DNA of 64,000 nt. Source: Planctomycetaceae bacterium. GTDB lineage: Bacteria > Planctomycetota > Phycisphaerae > Sedimentisphaerales > Anaerohalosphaeraceae. The stretch covers positions 20,691 through 84,690 of the forward strand of contig JAJFTK010000054.1 in NCBI GenBank assembly GCA_021372945.1. The letters are read 5' to 3'. A program made the position numbers and the translations under genes. Below are positions 27,329 through 35,199 of this stretch, in pieces. How positions within the stretch are numbered: position 1 is the first letter of the stretch; each line of letters opens with the position of its first letter. The notes beneath the pieces were generated by a model that saw nothing but the letters and a program-made list of their open reading frames with translations, did no database searches and had not been told where the DNA came from.

Positions 27329-28516
27329 TCATTGCGGTAACTGGTCGGCCGGCACGTCCTCAACGCGCAAGTCGCCGTAGATGACGCGATAATCCTGCGC
27401 ATCCTTGGGCTTGTACCAGAAGATGGCTTTGGATGCGTCTCCAACTTTCACGCCATTTCCGGCGTAGTGCCAGTCCTTGTGGCCCTTGGCTTCAAAGAGC
27501 GTCAGGAACATCATGCCTTTCATGAAACTAACGCCAAGCTGTTTGGACTCTTCCGGCGATAAATTCAATTTGGTTACAGCGCCTTCCAGCAGCGGCACCT
27601 TCTTCATATAATCATCGACCGTGATACTCTCGGGAAAATAGCCATCGGTAAACAGTTCGGTCCAGACCTTAAGTCCGGCGATAAAATCCTGTTCCGTCGC
27701 GTCGGAAAGATCCATTTGGGCTTCCTCCAGCGTATAGCCTGCCGGAAGGTCCATGCTGACCAGCGCATCGTCCACCGGAACATCGAATTCAAAATTCTTC
27801 AGGGTCGTCGTTTGCGGACCGATGCCCAGCGTGATCTTCACAGGCAGCGACGTCTTTACGTCCGCCCAAATCTCGATCTTCACATGTTCGCTGCCGGCGG
27901 CGTAGCCAACTACCTTTCTGCCGTCGAGTTCTTTGACCCCCAATTTGACAGGGGCATATTGAGGCTCCGTCTGCGTCTGCACCTGGCGGATCGTCTCGCG
28001 GACGAACTTCAGGAACTCCTCCGTTCCGAGCCCGAGCGGCCCCTTCATATCGAAATAAGATCCCGTCTTCTTTTCATGCTGCAGGACGAGCATCCTGCTG
28101 TTTTCGGTATCGAGGATCATCGTCATGCCCGGCATGGTTGAAATGGTCCTGCGAATACGGCTGCCCTTCACGATGTCGTGCATGGTCGTGCCGGACTCTT
28201 CAAGACCAGTAATAAAATCATAGATCAGGGTTTGCGCCGTCATGAGGGGGCGTACGATGTCGGCAAACGTCGGCTGCACAAATGCGACTTGTGTCCATAT
28301 CACAAACCCTACGATCAGAACGGCCGCGGCGGCCGTCAGCTTTGTCATTCGTGTTTTCATGAATGTTCTCCACGCGTTTGGCTTTACAGAAACATTGTTC
28401 TGTTGGGCCGTTTCCAAGCGGCCCAGCAGGTCGTCAAGGACGGCCTGGTTGACTGTTGGATTGGTTTTCACTTTGATGTCTTTGAGCGTCTGTTTTATTT
28501 GGTCTGTCGGTCTCAT
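27329..28516 (-). CDS. One-pass membrane protein coupled to an ECF sigma factor (putative anti-sigma/LolA-like sensor)
   Basis: The product is 395 residues. A cytoplasmic N-terminus of about 55 residues (MRPTDQIKQTLKDIKVKTNP, LDDLLGRLE) is followed by one membrane segment, MTKLTAAAAVLIVGFVIW. A large exported domain follows with beta-rich repeats, resembling LolA/DUF2092-type lipoprotein-binding folds (MPGMTMILDTENSRMLVL, DVKTSLPVKITL, FEFDVPVDDALVSMDLPAGY). Its ATG overlaps the stop of the sigma factor gene (ATGA), implying translational coupling. Such sigma/one-TM pairs are abundant in Phycisphaerae. I infer that the N-terminal segment binds the sigma factor. No HxxxCxxC zinc anti-sigma motif is visible, so that role is unproven. 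Confidence 0.75.
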   Translation of the reverse strand: MRPTDQIKQTLKDIKVKTNPTVNQAVLDDLLGRLETAQQNNVSVKPNAWRTFMKTRMTKLTAAAAVLIVGFVIWTQVAFVQPTFADIVRPLMTAQTLIYDFITGLEESGTTMHDIVKGSRIRRTISTMPGMTMILDTENSRMLVLQHEKKTGSYFDMKGPLGLGTEEFLKFVRETIRQVQTQTEPQYAPVKLGVKELDGRKVVGYAAGSEHVKIEIWADVKTSLPVKITLGIGPQTTTLKNFEFDVPVDDALVSMDLPAGYTLEEAQMDLSDATEQDFIAGLKVWTELFTDGYFPESITVDDYMKKVPLLEGAVTKLNLSPEESKQLGVSFMKGMMFLTLFEAKGHKDWHYAGNGVKVGDASKAIFWYKPKDAQDYRVIYGDLRVEDVPADQLPQ

Positions 28517-29058
28517 ACTGTCACCTCGCCATTCAATAATGACCGCAGTTTAGTGATGCCGTACCGGTATCGGCTTAGAACGGTTTTAATGGAGGTTTGC
28601 TGCATCGCGGCGATCGTGCTGAATTTCATCTGGCCCTGCACGTGCAGAATGACGGCTTCACGCTGCTCGTAGGGTAATTGGGCCATCGCGCCGCGGAACT
28701 GCTCGAACGCCTCGTCCTGCAGGAGCCATTGTTCGGGCCGATCGAAGCCGCCGGCAGGCGGATCAATCTCGTCAATGCCGACCTCACGATGCCGCGCCTT
28801 GGCACGATTCACATTGCGGGCTCGATTGGCGACGCAGGTCGTCAGGTAGCCTCGCAGGCTGCCGGTCACGCTGAACGTACCGATGCAGTCGATGAAACTG
28901 ATAAACGCATCATGCACGGTATCTTCAGCCTGGCTGGTATCGGTTAAAAGCCCTGCGGCGATTCGCAGCAGGTCATCCCTGTACTTTTCGTAGATCCGGC
29001 ACAGGCTCGACCGATCCCCTTTCCTGAGTTTCCAAATCAGCATTTTGTCTTCGATCAC
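28513..29058 (-). CDS. ECF-family RNA polymerase sigma factor
   Basis: The product is about 181 residues. Region 2 carries LIWKLRKGDRSSLCRIYEKY, QAEDTVHDAFISFI (the -10 recognition and melting helices) and RGYLTTCVANRARNVNRAK. Region 4 carries LPYEQREAVILHVQGQMKFSTIA and a recognition helix, TSIKTVLSRYRYGITKLRSLL. I place the start at the GTG at 29058, six bases after GGAGA, rather than the frame-first TTG at 29073 or ATG 29043. The resulting VIEDKMLIWKLRKGD matches typical planctomycete ECF N-termini. The downstream membrane protein overlaps by four bases. No C-terminal extension is present. Confidence 0.92.
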   Translation of the reverse strand: MIEDKMLIWKLRKGDRSSLCRIYEKYRDDLLRIAAGLLTDTSQAEDTVHDAFISFIDCIGTFSVTGSLRGYLTTCVANRARNVNRAKARHREVGIDEIDPPAGGFDRPEQWLLQDEAFEQFRGAMAQLPYEQREAVILHVQGQMKFSTIAAMQQTSIKTVLSRYRYGITKLRSLLNGEVTV

Positions 29059-29165
29059 AGCATTTCTCCGCAAATCTTGACGTCCGGTCGTCAGCTATAA
29101 CACACCGGAACTGCTGGAAATACTTTAACAACGGAAAGATTTTTTTAATGGGCGTATGAGGCGAA

Positions 29166-30098
29166 TCAAAGGGGACGGATCTGAACTTCAATTTTCTGCC
29201 GAGCCTGCCGCCAGGACATTTCAGGGTAAAAACCAAACGCCAGGGCAGATGCGGCCTTTGTGGCGGCAATAAGGGCCTTTTCGGGTCCGACGTGCAGGTT
29301 TGCAGCCAAACCCGCCAGAAGAAAATCGCCGCATCCCACGCTTTTGAGGATGCGCTGACGGAGCATGGCCCTGCAGGAAAAGGCCCTTTTTGAATCCAGC
29401 AGAATGGCTCCTTTTTTGCCGCGGCTGACAAGTACGTAGCGCGTGCGTTCGCATAGCGGCCGGGCGGCGCCAATGATCTGGGCGGCAGTGTTGCCGACAG
29501 GCCTGCCTGACAATTCAGATAATTCCTCAAGATTCGGTTTGATCAGCATTAAAGGAATGGATTCAACGATTTGCTTATATGCGGGCCCGGAGGAATCCAA
29601 GCCAATGCGAGCTCCTTTTCTCTGCAATTTTTGGATCAGCCGGATGATCCTGTCGGAGTGTTCGGCAGGCATTGAGCCGGCAAATAGGATGACGCTGCGA
29701 GAATGAACCATCGCCGTCAGATCGTCTGAAAGTTTGTCAATCGTTTGGTCAGCGGCTAAATTGCACTGAGCGCGCAGATGCATTTCACGTTTGTTGACCG
29801 TATCGACAACAGTGACGTTTTGGCGCGTTCGACCGTTCACCGGCGTTAAGGCCAGATGAATGAGCGGGTCGTGGATGGCCAGGCTCAATTGATCGTAGTC
29901 TTGCAGCCCCCAAAGACCCGCCGCGGTGTTTTCAATGCCCATCCAGGCCAGTGCGCGGCTGATGTTCAAGGCCTTCCCCGCGGCAACGATCGTCTGCCGG
30001 TCGAGCGGCTTGTGGTCAGCCCAGTCCAGACCGGCAGCATAGCATGTGATATCCCATGCCGGACACAAGCCAACCGTGATGATGGATCGTTTTCTCAT
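29166..30098 (-). CDS. PfkB-family sugar kinase (1-phosphofructokinase-like)
   Basis: The product is 310 residues. The overall pattern matches the 1-phosphofructokinase/tagatose-6-phosphate kinase branch of PfkB: N-terminal VGLCPAWDITCYA, AAGKALNISRALAWMG, then IKPNLEELSELSGRPV, and the catalytic loop VGCGDFLLAGLAANL. That loop contains the catalytic Asp; the usual G-A-G-D reads G-C-G-D here. These enzymes phosphorylate sugar phosphates with ATP, for example fructose-1-P to fructose-1,6-bisphosphate. No PTS gene is nearby, so the substrate is uncertain. On the minus strand a consensus TATAAT (30115-30110) lies 11 bases before ATG 30098, leaving almost no leader. Confidence 0.86.
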   Translation of the reverse strand: MRKRSIITVGLCPAWDITCYAAGLDWADHKPLDRQTIVAAGKALNISRALAWMGIENTAAGLWGLQDYDQLSLAIHDPLIHLALTPVNGRTRQNVTVVDTVNKREMHLRAQCNLAADQTIDKLSDDLTAMVHSRSVILFAGSMPAEHSDRIIRLIQKLQRKGARIGLDSSGPAYKQIVESIPLMLIKPNLEELSELSGRPVGNTAAQIIGAARPLCERTRYVLVSRGKKGAILLDSKRAFSCRAMLRQRILKSVGCGDFLLAGLAANLHVGPEKALIAATKAASALAFGFYPEMSWRQARQKIEVQIRPL

Positions 30099-30139
30099 CT
30101 CGGCCTGCCATTATAGAGCAAGACGAAATCGGTTTAAAA

Positions 30140-30167
30140 CAAAAAAGCCCTGCCTTGGGGCAGGGCT
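30140..30167 (-). terminator. Intrinsic terminator of the hydrogenase operon
   Basis: On the minus strand, AGCCCTGCC and GGCAGGGCT form a perfect nine-base stem around CCAA, followed by TTTTTTG. It lies 23 bases after the hydA stop codon. Confidence 0.88.
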
Positions 30168-30189
30168 CGAAAGACACCTGAGTGTATTC

Positions 30190-31575
30190 TTAGCGGGTAA
30201 ATTCCACATGGAGATAATGCGTGGAGCAGGAAATGCAGGGGTCGTAGGCCCGCACGAGCATTTCCATCTTCTGCCGGAGGGCATCTTCGCCTTCGTGCAT
30301 AAACTGCGGCACGAGTTTTTCAAAGTCCGCCTGGATATTGGCATGGTTCTGGTTCGTGGGGATGCAGCAGTTGCCCCACGTGCATTCGCCTTTCTTGTCG
30401 AACTCGTACGCGTGGAACAGAATGCCGCGCGGCGCCTCGATGGCTGCATAGCCGCGTCCGGCACGCAGTCGAACCTGAACGGGCTCAAACCGGGTGCCTC
30501 GGGTCAGCAGTTTATCGATCAGCTCCAGGCTGGCTTCCACCACGTGTGCGGTTTCGGCAAGCTGGGCGACGCTGTTCATATACGGGTTGCTGCAGCCTTT
30601 TTTGAGGCCGAACATCTCGGCGACTTTTTTGCCCAGCGGGCTGAGCAAGTGTCCGTTGTTATTAAAGCGGGCAAGCGCCCCGGCAAAGTAGGAATTGCGG
30701 TGCCATTTGGCCCACTTGGCAGTCGATTGCGCCACCATGTACTCATTGGCCACGTTTTCCCATTTGTTGACGGGCATATCGGGCTGGCCGTTCAGGTCGG
30801 TGCTGGTGATGGTGCCGTGATAGAAGGTGTAAGTCGGCGGATTGGTTTGCCGCAGCGAAACGTATTCGGTCGGACGCTCGAAATTGGGCAGATTGCCCGC
30901 GACGCTGAGCACGACCTTGCAGATATCCACCAGGTCGGGCACGACATCCTCCAGGGTCTTCTTGAGATCGCGCAACTCCTGCTCGGTCGGGACCCTGGTC
31001 ATTCCGCCTGGAGTGAGCGTGATCGGGTGCGTGATGCGGCCGGCCAGCAGGGCCGACATCTGGTTGGCCACGCGATGCGCCTTGACGATCTTCAGCACGG
31101 CCTGCGTGGCCTTGGGGACCAGCGAGACCACCGATTTTTCGCCGAACAGGTCCGGCGCGACCAGGTAACCCACGTGCAGGACGTGGCTTTGAAGCTGTTC
31201 GCTGTAGTGCATCAGGTGACGGACCAGGTCCGTCTGTTCGCTGACGGCCAGGCCCAGGGCGTCTTCCACGGCCTTGGTGGCGACCAGCGAATGGCTGATG
31301 CTGCAAATGCCGCAGATACGGCTGACAATGGTCTGGATGTCATCGTAGCGGCGGCCGCGCACCATGGCCTCGAAAAAGCGGGGCGCCTCGGGCACCTGCC
31401 ACTGACATTTTTCAATGATCCCGTTCTTGATATTGACCACGATGTTGCCGTGGCCTTCAACGCGCGTGATGTGATGCACGCTGATGTTGATGTCTTTACC
31501 GCTTTTGACATTGACCACGACTTTACCCTCTTTCCCGGCTTGAGCGTTTGTTATTTGATTGACGTCTTTGTTCAT
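30190..31575 (-). CDS. hydA: [NiFe] hydrogenase large (catalytic) subunit, group 3 NAD(P)-linked type
   Basis: This subunit holds the NiFe(CN)2CO centre that makes or oxidises H2. The product is 461 residues. Nickel ligands are in RICGICSISHS (Cys88, Cys91) and in the C-terminal DPCISCSTH (Cys447, Cys450). The protein ends eight residues after His453 (YLHVEFTR), a tail that a maturation protease must remove. The candidate protease is encoded at 26.7 kb. The N-terminus contains HHITRVEGHGNIVV, the usual L0 motif. With hydB, hydG and hydD upstream in that order, this matches the cytoplasmic group 3b 'sulfhydrogenase' heterotetramer, which couples H2 to NADP(H). It is the last gene of the rex-linked operon. 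Confidence 0.96.
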   Translation of the reverse strand: MNKDVNQITNAQAGKEGKVVVNVKSGKDINISVHHITRVEGHGNIVVNIKNGIIEKCQWQVPEAPRFFEAMVRGRRYDDIQTIVSRICGICSISHSLVATKAVEDALGLAVSEQTDLVRHLMHYSEQLQSHVLHVGYLVAPDLFGEKSVVSLVPKATQAVLKIVKAHRVANQMSALLAGRITHPITLTPGGMTRVPTEQELRDLKKTLEDVVPDLVDICKVVLSVAGNLPNFERPTEYVSLRQTNPPTYTFYHGTITSTDLNGQPDMPVNKWENVANEYMVAQSTAKWAKWHRNSYFAGALARFNNNGHLLSPLGKKVAEMFGLKKGCSNPYMNSVAQLAETAHVVEASLELIDKLLTRGTRFEPVQVRLRAGRGYAAIEAPRGILFHAYEFDKKGECTWGNCCIPTNQNHANIQADFEKLVPQFMHEGEDALRQKMEMLVRAYDPCISCSTHYLHVEFTR

Positions 31576-31588
31576 GTCGTTTCTATCC

Positions 31589-32320
31589 TTACTTGCTGTT
31601 AAACAGCACCATCTTCTGTTTCAAATCATCGACGGTCAACCCGTACAGGGTCATCACCTCCTGTGCCGCATCCACGTTGGGATTCTCGGCCATTCCGCGG
31701 CAGCCAAAGCATCGCCAGCCGGCCGACGGGCAGGGCGCGCCGCAGCCGGCGCGAGTGATCGGCCCCAGGCAGATCTGGTTGTACTCATAGCGGCAGATGG
31801 TCTCCTTGGCCTTGCATTCGACGCACACGGGGTAGTCCGGCACAAACGGTTTTTTGCCGACCAGCAGCGAGCGGATGATCTGGGCGAACTCGGCGCCGTT
31901 GATCGGGCAGCCGGGGATCTTGAAATCCACCTGCACGACCTCGTCGACGGCCTTGGTGCGTTCGGTATTCAGGTGCTGCATCTGGCCGTCTTTGCCGTAA
32001 ACGCACTGACGCACTTCATTGAAGTCGAAATTATTCTTCATTTTGTTGACGCCGCCGATGACGGCACAGGCGCCCAGCGCGATCAGGATCTTGGCGCGGC
32101 TGCGGATGATCTCCAGCCGGTGCTCGTCCTCTTCACGCGTGATCGAGCCTTCGATGATGGCGATGTCGTACTCGTGGCTCTGTTCGCTCATGGCCTCGCG
32201 CCATTCGACCACATCCACGACGTCGATGAGCTTGAGAATGTCTTCCTCCAGGTTCACGATCTGAAGCTGGCAGCCTTCACAACAGGCAAAATCGAAAATT
32301 GCTACTCTTGGTTTAGTCAT
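31589..32320 (-). CDS. hydD: [NiFe] hydrogenase small (delta) subunit
   Basis: The product is 243 residues and carries the Fe-S clusters that connect the NiFe centre to the flavin subunit. The proximal cluster motif is FACCEGCQLQ (Cys14, Cys17), followed by GALGAC-type LIALGACAVIGG, then IPGCPINGAEF, and the C-terminal CLGPITRAGCGAPCPSAGWRCFGCRG. No twin-arginine signal is present, as expected for a cytoplasmic enzyme. ATG 32320 with GGAGG ten bases upstream is chosen. The frame runs upstream to 32359, but this would overlap hydG and lacks a site. Only two bases separate it from the hydG stop codon. Confidence 0.95.
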   Translation of the reverse strand: MTKPRVAIFDFACCEGCQLQIVNLEEDILKLIDVVDVVEWREAMSEQSHEYDIAIIEGSITREEDEHRLEIIRSRAKILIALGACAVIGGVNKMKNNFDFNEVRQCVYGKDGQMQHLNTERTKAVDEVVQVDFKIPGCPINGAEFAQIIRSLLVGKKPFVPDYPVCVECKAKETICRYEYNQICLGPITRAGCGAPCPSAGWRCFGCRGMAENPNVDAAQEVMTLYGLTVDDLKQKMVLFNSK

Positions 32321-32322
32321 TG

Positions 32323-33159
32323 TTATATCGCCTCCGGCACTGTCGCCAAATCGCTCCATCGAAAGACCGGCCCATCCTGGCAGACATACTTGTCATTGAT
32401 CTGGCAGTGACCGCATTTTCCGACGCCGCATTTCATTCTTCGTTCCAGGTTGACATAGATCTGATCGTCCGGCACCCCCACTTCGGCCAGGGCCATCAAC
32501 ACGAACTTGTACATGACGGGCGGCCCGCAGACCAGCACGCGGCTCTTGGGCAGGTCGCTTTCGATCTTAGGGATGAGCGTGGTGACGACGCCGACGTTGC
32601 CGTCCCAGCAGTCATGGGCGGTATCGATCGTTTCTATAACGGTCATGTCCTTGCGTTCCTGCCACAGGGCGATCTCTTCACGGTACAGCCGCATGTCGTA
32701 GCACTTGGTGCCGATGAGCACGGTGATGCTGCCGTAATCGCTGCGATGATCCAGGGCATAACGGATGAACGACCGCTGCGGCACCAGCCCGATGCCGCCG
32801 CAGATAAACACGAGGTCCTCGCCCTTAGCCTGCTCGATGGGATACGTGGAGCCGTACGGCCCGCGGATGCCGACCTTGTGACCGACTTCCATCTTGTGGA
32901 TGACCTTGGTCACACTGCCGACGTTGCGCACCACCAGTTCAAGCCCTTTCTGCGTGGGCGATGAGGAAATGGAAATCGGCGCCTCTCCGATCCCGGCCAC
33001 CGAGACCTCGACAAACTGTCCCGGCGTGTACTGCCAGTCGCCGCCGCTTTCCTTTTCCAGATGCAGGAACAGCTCGGTCCCATTGAGCATCCGGCGTTTG
33101 GAGATGACGGCCAGCTCCGGCAGGTAAATATCTTTCTGACCTTTGCAGCATTCACACAT
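32323..33159 (-). CDS. hydG: Hydrogenase gamma subunit, FAD/NAD(P)H- and 2Fe-2S-binding
   Basis: The product is 278 residues of the ferredoxin-NADP reductase/dihydroorotate dehydrogenase electron-transfer type. It has a beta-barrel FAD domain (PGQFVEVSVAGIGEAPISIS), then a nucleotide-binding domain with FICGGIGLVPQRSFIRYAL and VLVCGPPVMYKFVL. A C-terminal 2Fe-2S site follows (MKCGVGKCGHCQI and VCQDGPVF). It passes electrons between HydD/HydB and NAD(P). The N-terminus MCECCKG adds a small Cys cluster. AAAGGAG precedes ATG 33159. The preference for NADPH or NADH cannot be settled by eye. Subunit order beta-gamma-delta-alpha is that of Pyrococcus-type hydrogenases. Confidence 0.94.
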   Translation of the reverse strand: MCECCKGQKDIYLPELAVISKRRMLNGTELFLHLEKESGGDWQYTPGQFVEVSVAGIGEAPISISSSPTQKGLELVVRNVGSVTKVIHKMEVGHKVGIRGPYGSTYPIEQAKGEDLVFICGGIGLVPQRSFIRYALDHRSDYGSITVLIGTKCYDMRLYREEIALWQERKDMTVIETIDTAHDCWDGNVGVVTTLIPKIESDLPKSRVLVCGPPVMYKFVLMALAEVGVPDDQIYVNLERRMKCGVGKCGHCQINDKYVCQDGPVFRWSDLATVPEAI

Positions 33160-33194
33160 CGTATAATTCTCCTTTTACAGTTTCAAAGCGCAGG

Positions 33195-34235
33195 TTAGCC
33201 GATTTCCGTTCGTTTCATCAGTTCGTTATAGACCTCGACAGGGTTGGCGATCTTGGCGGTGCAGGCGGTAATGCAGCGCCCGCAGCCCACGCAGGCGATC
33301 TGGCCGTCGATCTTGGCCGGAACGTACTTGCCCTTTCGATACAGGCGATGACGAAAACGGTCGGCACGTTTCTTGCGGAAGTTGTGATCGCCGGCGACGG
33401 TGGCGAAGTTCTGCAGCAGGCACCCGTCCCACGCCCGGTAGCGGCAGCCGGTCTTAAGGTCCCAGTTGACCTCGTCCTGCACATCAAAGCAGTAGCAGGT
33501 CGGGCACACCTGGTTGCACGATCCGCACGAATAGCACAATCTCGCCTTTTCCTCCCACACAGGATGCTGATAGCTTTTTTCCAGCAGCTTGGGCAGGAAC
33601 GAGGGCTTGCAGTCCAATTTGTGCTGATTGAGCCATCCTTCATTTTTGTCCCAGACGGCCTTACGGGCGCCGAGGTCGTTCTGTGACGCGTCCCTGGCGC
33701 CATTCATCAGGCTCAGCAATTCCTTGCCCTTGTCCGTTGCGACCTCGACGACGTACGACGAACCGATATTTGTGACGAGCATGTCATAGCCATGGTCGAT
33801 CGTGGCGGTATTCATCGATGAGGCAAAGACGTTCGGGCTGGGCCGGGCCACATCGCAGGCGATGACGGTGATCTGTTTGCGCCGGTTCATGTAATGAACA
33901 TCGTATTCGCCCTGGCTGAAAAGCATATCCATCTGATTGATCGCGGCCATGTCATAAGGGTGCACGCCGATCAGGACGGTCTTCTGCTGATGGCAGACCG
34001 ATTGGCTCTGGCCGTTGACCTGGAAGGTCAGCAGGTTCTCTTGCTGCGGCAGGACGTATTTTTTGGGCGGCAGGATCGTCACGTCGTAATCCAGACGCAG
34101 ATCCTGCGCGGATTTGAGATCGTCAAAAGCGAACCGGTCGCCCTTGGCCTGCACTCCAACCACTCTCCGGTCGGAGGCGATCAAAGCGCTGACGAACGAC
34201 TTGAATTGTTCCTTGGTTACTGTGTGTACGCTCAT
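33195..34235 (-). CDS. hydB: Hydrogenase beta subunit, 4Fe-4S protein
   Basis: The product is about 346 residues of the sulfhydrogenase beta/anaerobic sulfite reductase A family. The N-terminal half is alpha/beta with GVHPYDMAAINQMD and VIACDVARPSPNVFA. The C-terminal part carries two four-Cys clusters, CYSCGSCNQVCPTCYC and CVGCGRCITACTAKI, so it is an electron relay. It is the first structural gene after rex. The start at 34235 is preceded by GAGGAAA at about 12 bases; an ATG at 34253 has a closer AGGA and would add six residues. I mildly prefer 34235 because the chain then begins MSVHTVTKEQF, as in homologues. Confidence 0.93.
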   Translation of the reverse strand: MSVHTVTKEQFKSFVSALIASDRRVVGVQAKGDRFAFDDLKSAQDLRLDYDVTILPPKKYVLPQQENLLTFQVNGQSQSVCHQQKTVLIGVHPYDMAAINQMDMLFSQGEYDVHYMNRRKQITVIACDVARPSPNVFASSMNTATIDHGYDMLVTNIGSSYVVEVATDKGKELLSLMNGARDASQNDLGARKAVWDKNEGWLNQHKLDCKPSFLPKLLEKSYQHPVWEEKARLCYSCGSCNQVCPTCYCFDVQDEVNWDLKTGCRYRAWDGCLLQNFATVAGDHNFRKKRADRFRHRLYRKGKYVPAKIDGQIACVGCGRCITACTAKIANPVEVYNELMKRTEIG

Positions 34236-34278
34236 GGTTTCTAATTTCCTCATTCCTGTTTATTGTTCTCTGTTAACC

Positions 34279-34893
34279 CTATAGATAATAGGGCAGTGTT
34301 CCCAGTTCCATCGCAAGGTCGATACTGATGACCTTAATGCGTTTAGGCGTTTCCAGATAGCAGGGCGACAGACTCAAAATGCCCTTGATGCCGGCCTTGA
34401 TGAGCTGATCGGCACAGGTCTGCGCCGCTTCGGCCGGTACGGCCAGGATCGCCAGTTGTATGCCGCGTGAACCGACGGACCCGATGCGGCTGACATCTTC
34501 GATCGTGCGTCCGCCAATGCGGCGGCCGATCTTCTGGCGATCGTTGTCGAAAACGGCGGCGATGTCAAAACCAAACAGCGAGAAGCCGTGATAGGAGGCA
34601 ATGGCGGTTCCCAGGCGACCGGCGCCCACCAGCGCCGCCCGCTGCGTGATATTGAGCTTGAGGATGCTGCGGATCTGCTCGGCGGTCGATTGCACGGGGT
34701 AGCCGATCCCTCGCGTGCCGAAGGCCCCGAAGTAGGAAAGGTCCTTGCGGATCTGCGGGGGATTCAAATGCAGGCGCTCGGCGAGCAGTTGGCTGGAGAT
34801 ATACCCCTGGTTCTCGCTTTGCAGCGTTGAAAAGGCCCGTAAATACCGGGGCATTCGCCGAATCGTCTCTTCCGGGATCTTGCGATACTTCAT
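34279..34893 (-). CDS. rex: Redox-sensing transcriptional repressor Rex
   Basis: Rex senses the NADH/NAD+ ratio and leaves its operators when NADH rises. The product is 204 residues. The winged helix is RMPRYLRAFSTLQ to NPPQIRKDLSYFGAFGTRGIGY, an almost invariant Rex stretch. The Rossmann domain has ALVGAGRLGTAIASY, and the C-terminus contains the domain-swapped helix. ATG 34893 is chosen because AAAGGA lies about ten bases before it and the family start MKYRKIPEETIRRM fits. A frame-first ATG at 34929 would add residues and overlap an operator. It is followed 43 bases later by hydB. Rex-type operators at 34914 and 35077 suggest autoregulation and control of the hydrogenase. Confidence 0.96.
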   Translation of the reverse strand: MKYRKIPEETIRRMPRYLRAFSTLQSENQGYISSQLLAERLHLNPPQIRKDLSYFGAFGTRGIGYPVQSTAEQIRSILKLNITQRAALVGAGRLGTAIASYHGFSLFGFDIAAVFDNDRQKIGRRIGGRTIEDVSRIGSVGSRGIQLAILAVPAEAAQTCADQLIKAGIKGILSLSPCYLETPKRIKVISIDLAMELGTLPYYL

Positions 34894-34913
34894 GGATCCA
34901 AGTCCTTTTGTGT

Positions 34914-34931
34914 TTGCGCTCACATTCACAA
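34914..34931 (-). promoter_or_regulatory. Imperfect Rex operator in the rex leader
   Basis: Forward-strand TTGCGC-N6-TCACAA matches 10 of the 12 conserved positions of TTGTGA-N6-TCACAA. It lies between the predicted transcription start (about 34935) and the rex ATG, where a bound repressor would block elongation. This implies autoregulation of rex-hydBGDA. Confidence 0.55.
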
Positions 34932-34941
34932 ACCCGCGTCA

Positions 34942-34970
34942 AACATAAAAGTTTGGAATCGCACTGTCAA
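34942..34970 (-). promoter_or_regulatory. Promoter of the rex-hydBGDA operon
   Basis: On the minus strand, a consensus TTGACA (34970-34965) and TATGTT (34947-34942) are separated by 17 bases. Confidence 0.65.
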
Positions 34971-35047
34971 GGACGAAATAACGAATTCTCTGGTACAACA
35001 AACAATTTTTTATTGTGAAAAGAGCATAAAAAAGGGGAAATAAACCC

Positions 35048-35075
35048 TTGGTCTCTACGAACATTTTTATATGAT
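35048..35075 (+). promoter_or_regulatory. Promoter of the TerB-like gene
   Basis: TTGGTC (35048-35053) and TATGAT (35070-35075) are 16 bases apart. The predicted start at about 35082 falls inside the perfect Rex operator at 35077-35094. Confidence 0.5.
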
Positions 35076-35076
35076 G

Positions 35077-35094
35077 TTGTGAAACAAATCACAA
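35077..35094. promoter_or_regulatory. Perfect Rex operator
   Basis: TTGTGA-AACAAA-TCACAA is an exact match to the Rex consensus. It overlaps the predicted start site of the rightward TerB-like transcript, about 110 bases upstream of the leftward rex promoter. A weaker half-site, TTGTGA (35013-35018), lies between them. Confidence 0.85.
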
Positions 35095-35199
35095 GATGTC
35101 AAAATCGCTTCCTGAAGGGATTACGCTGGAAAACTGTGAACCCTTGCGTTATGAATGCATTTGACAGGCGATATTTTTGCGCATTAGGAGAGAAAGGAT

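Noticed and set aside
30046-31602. 518-codon plus-strand frame opposite hydA
   Set aside because: Antisense shadow of the hydrogenase large subunit.
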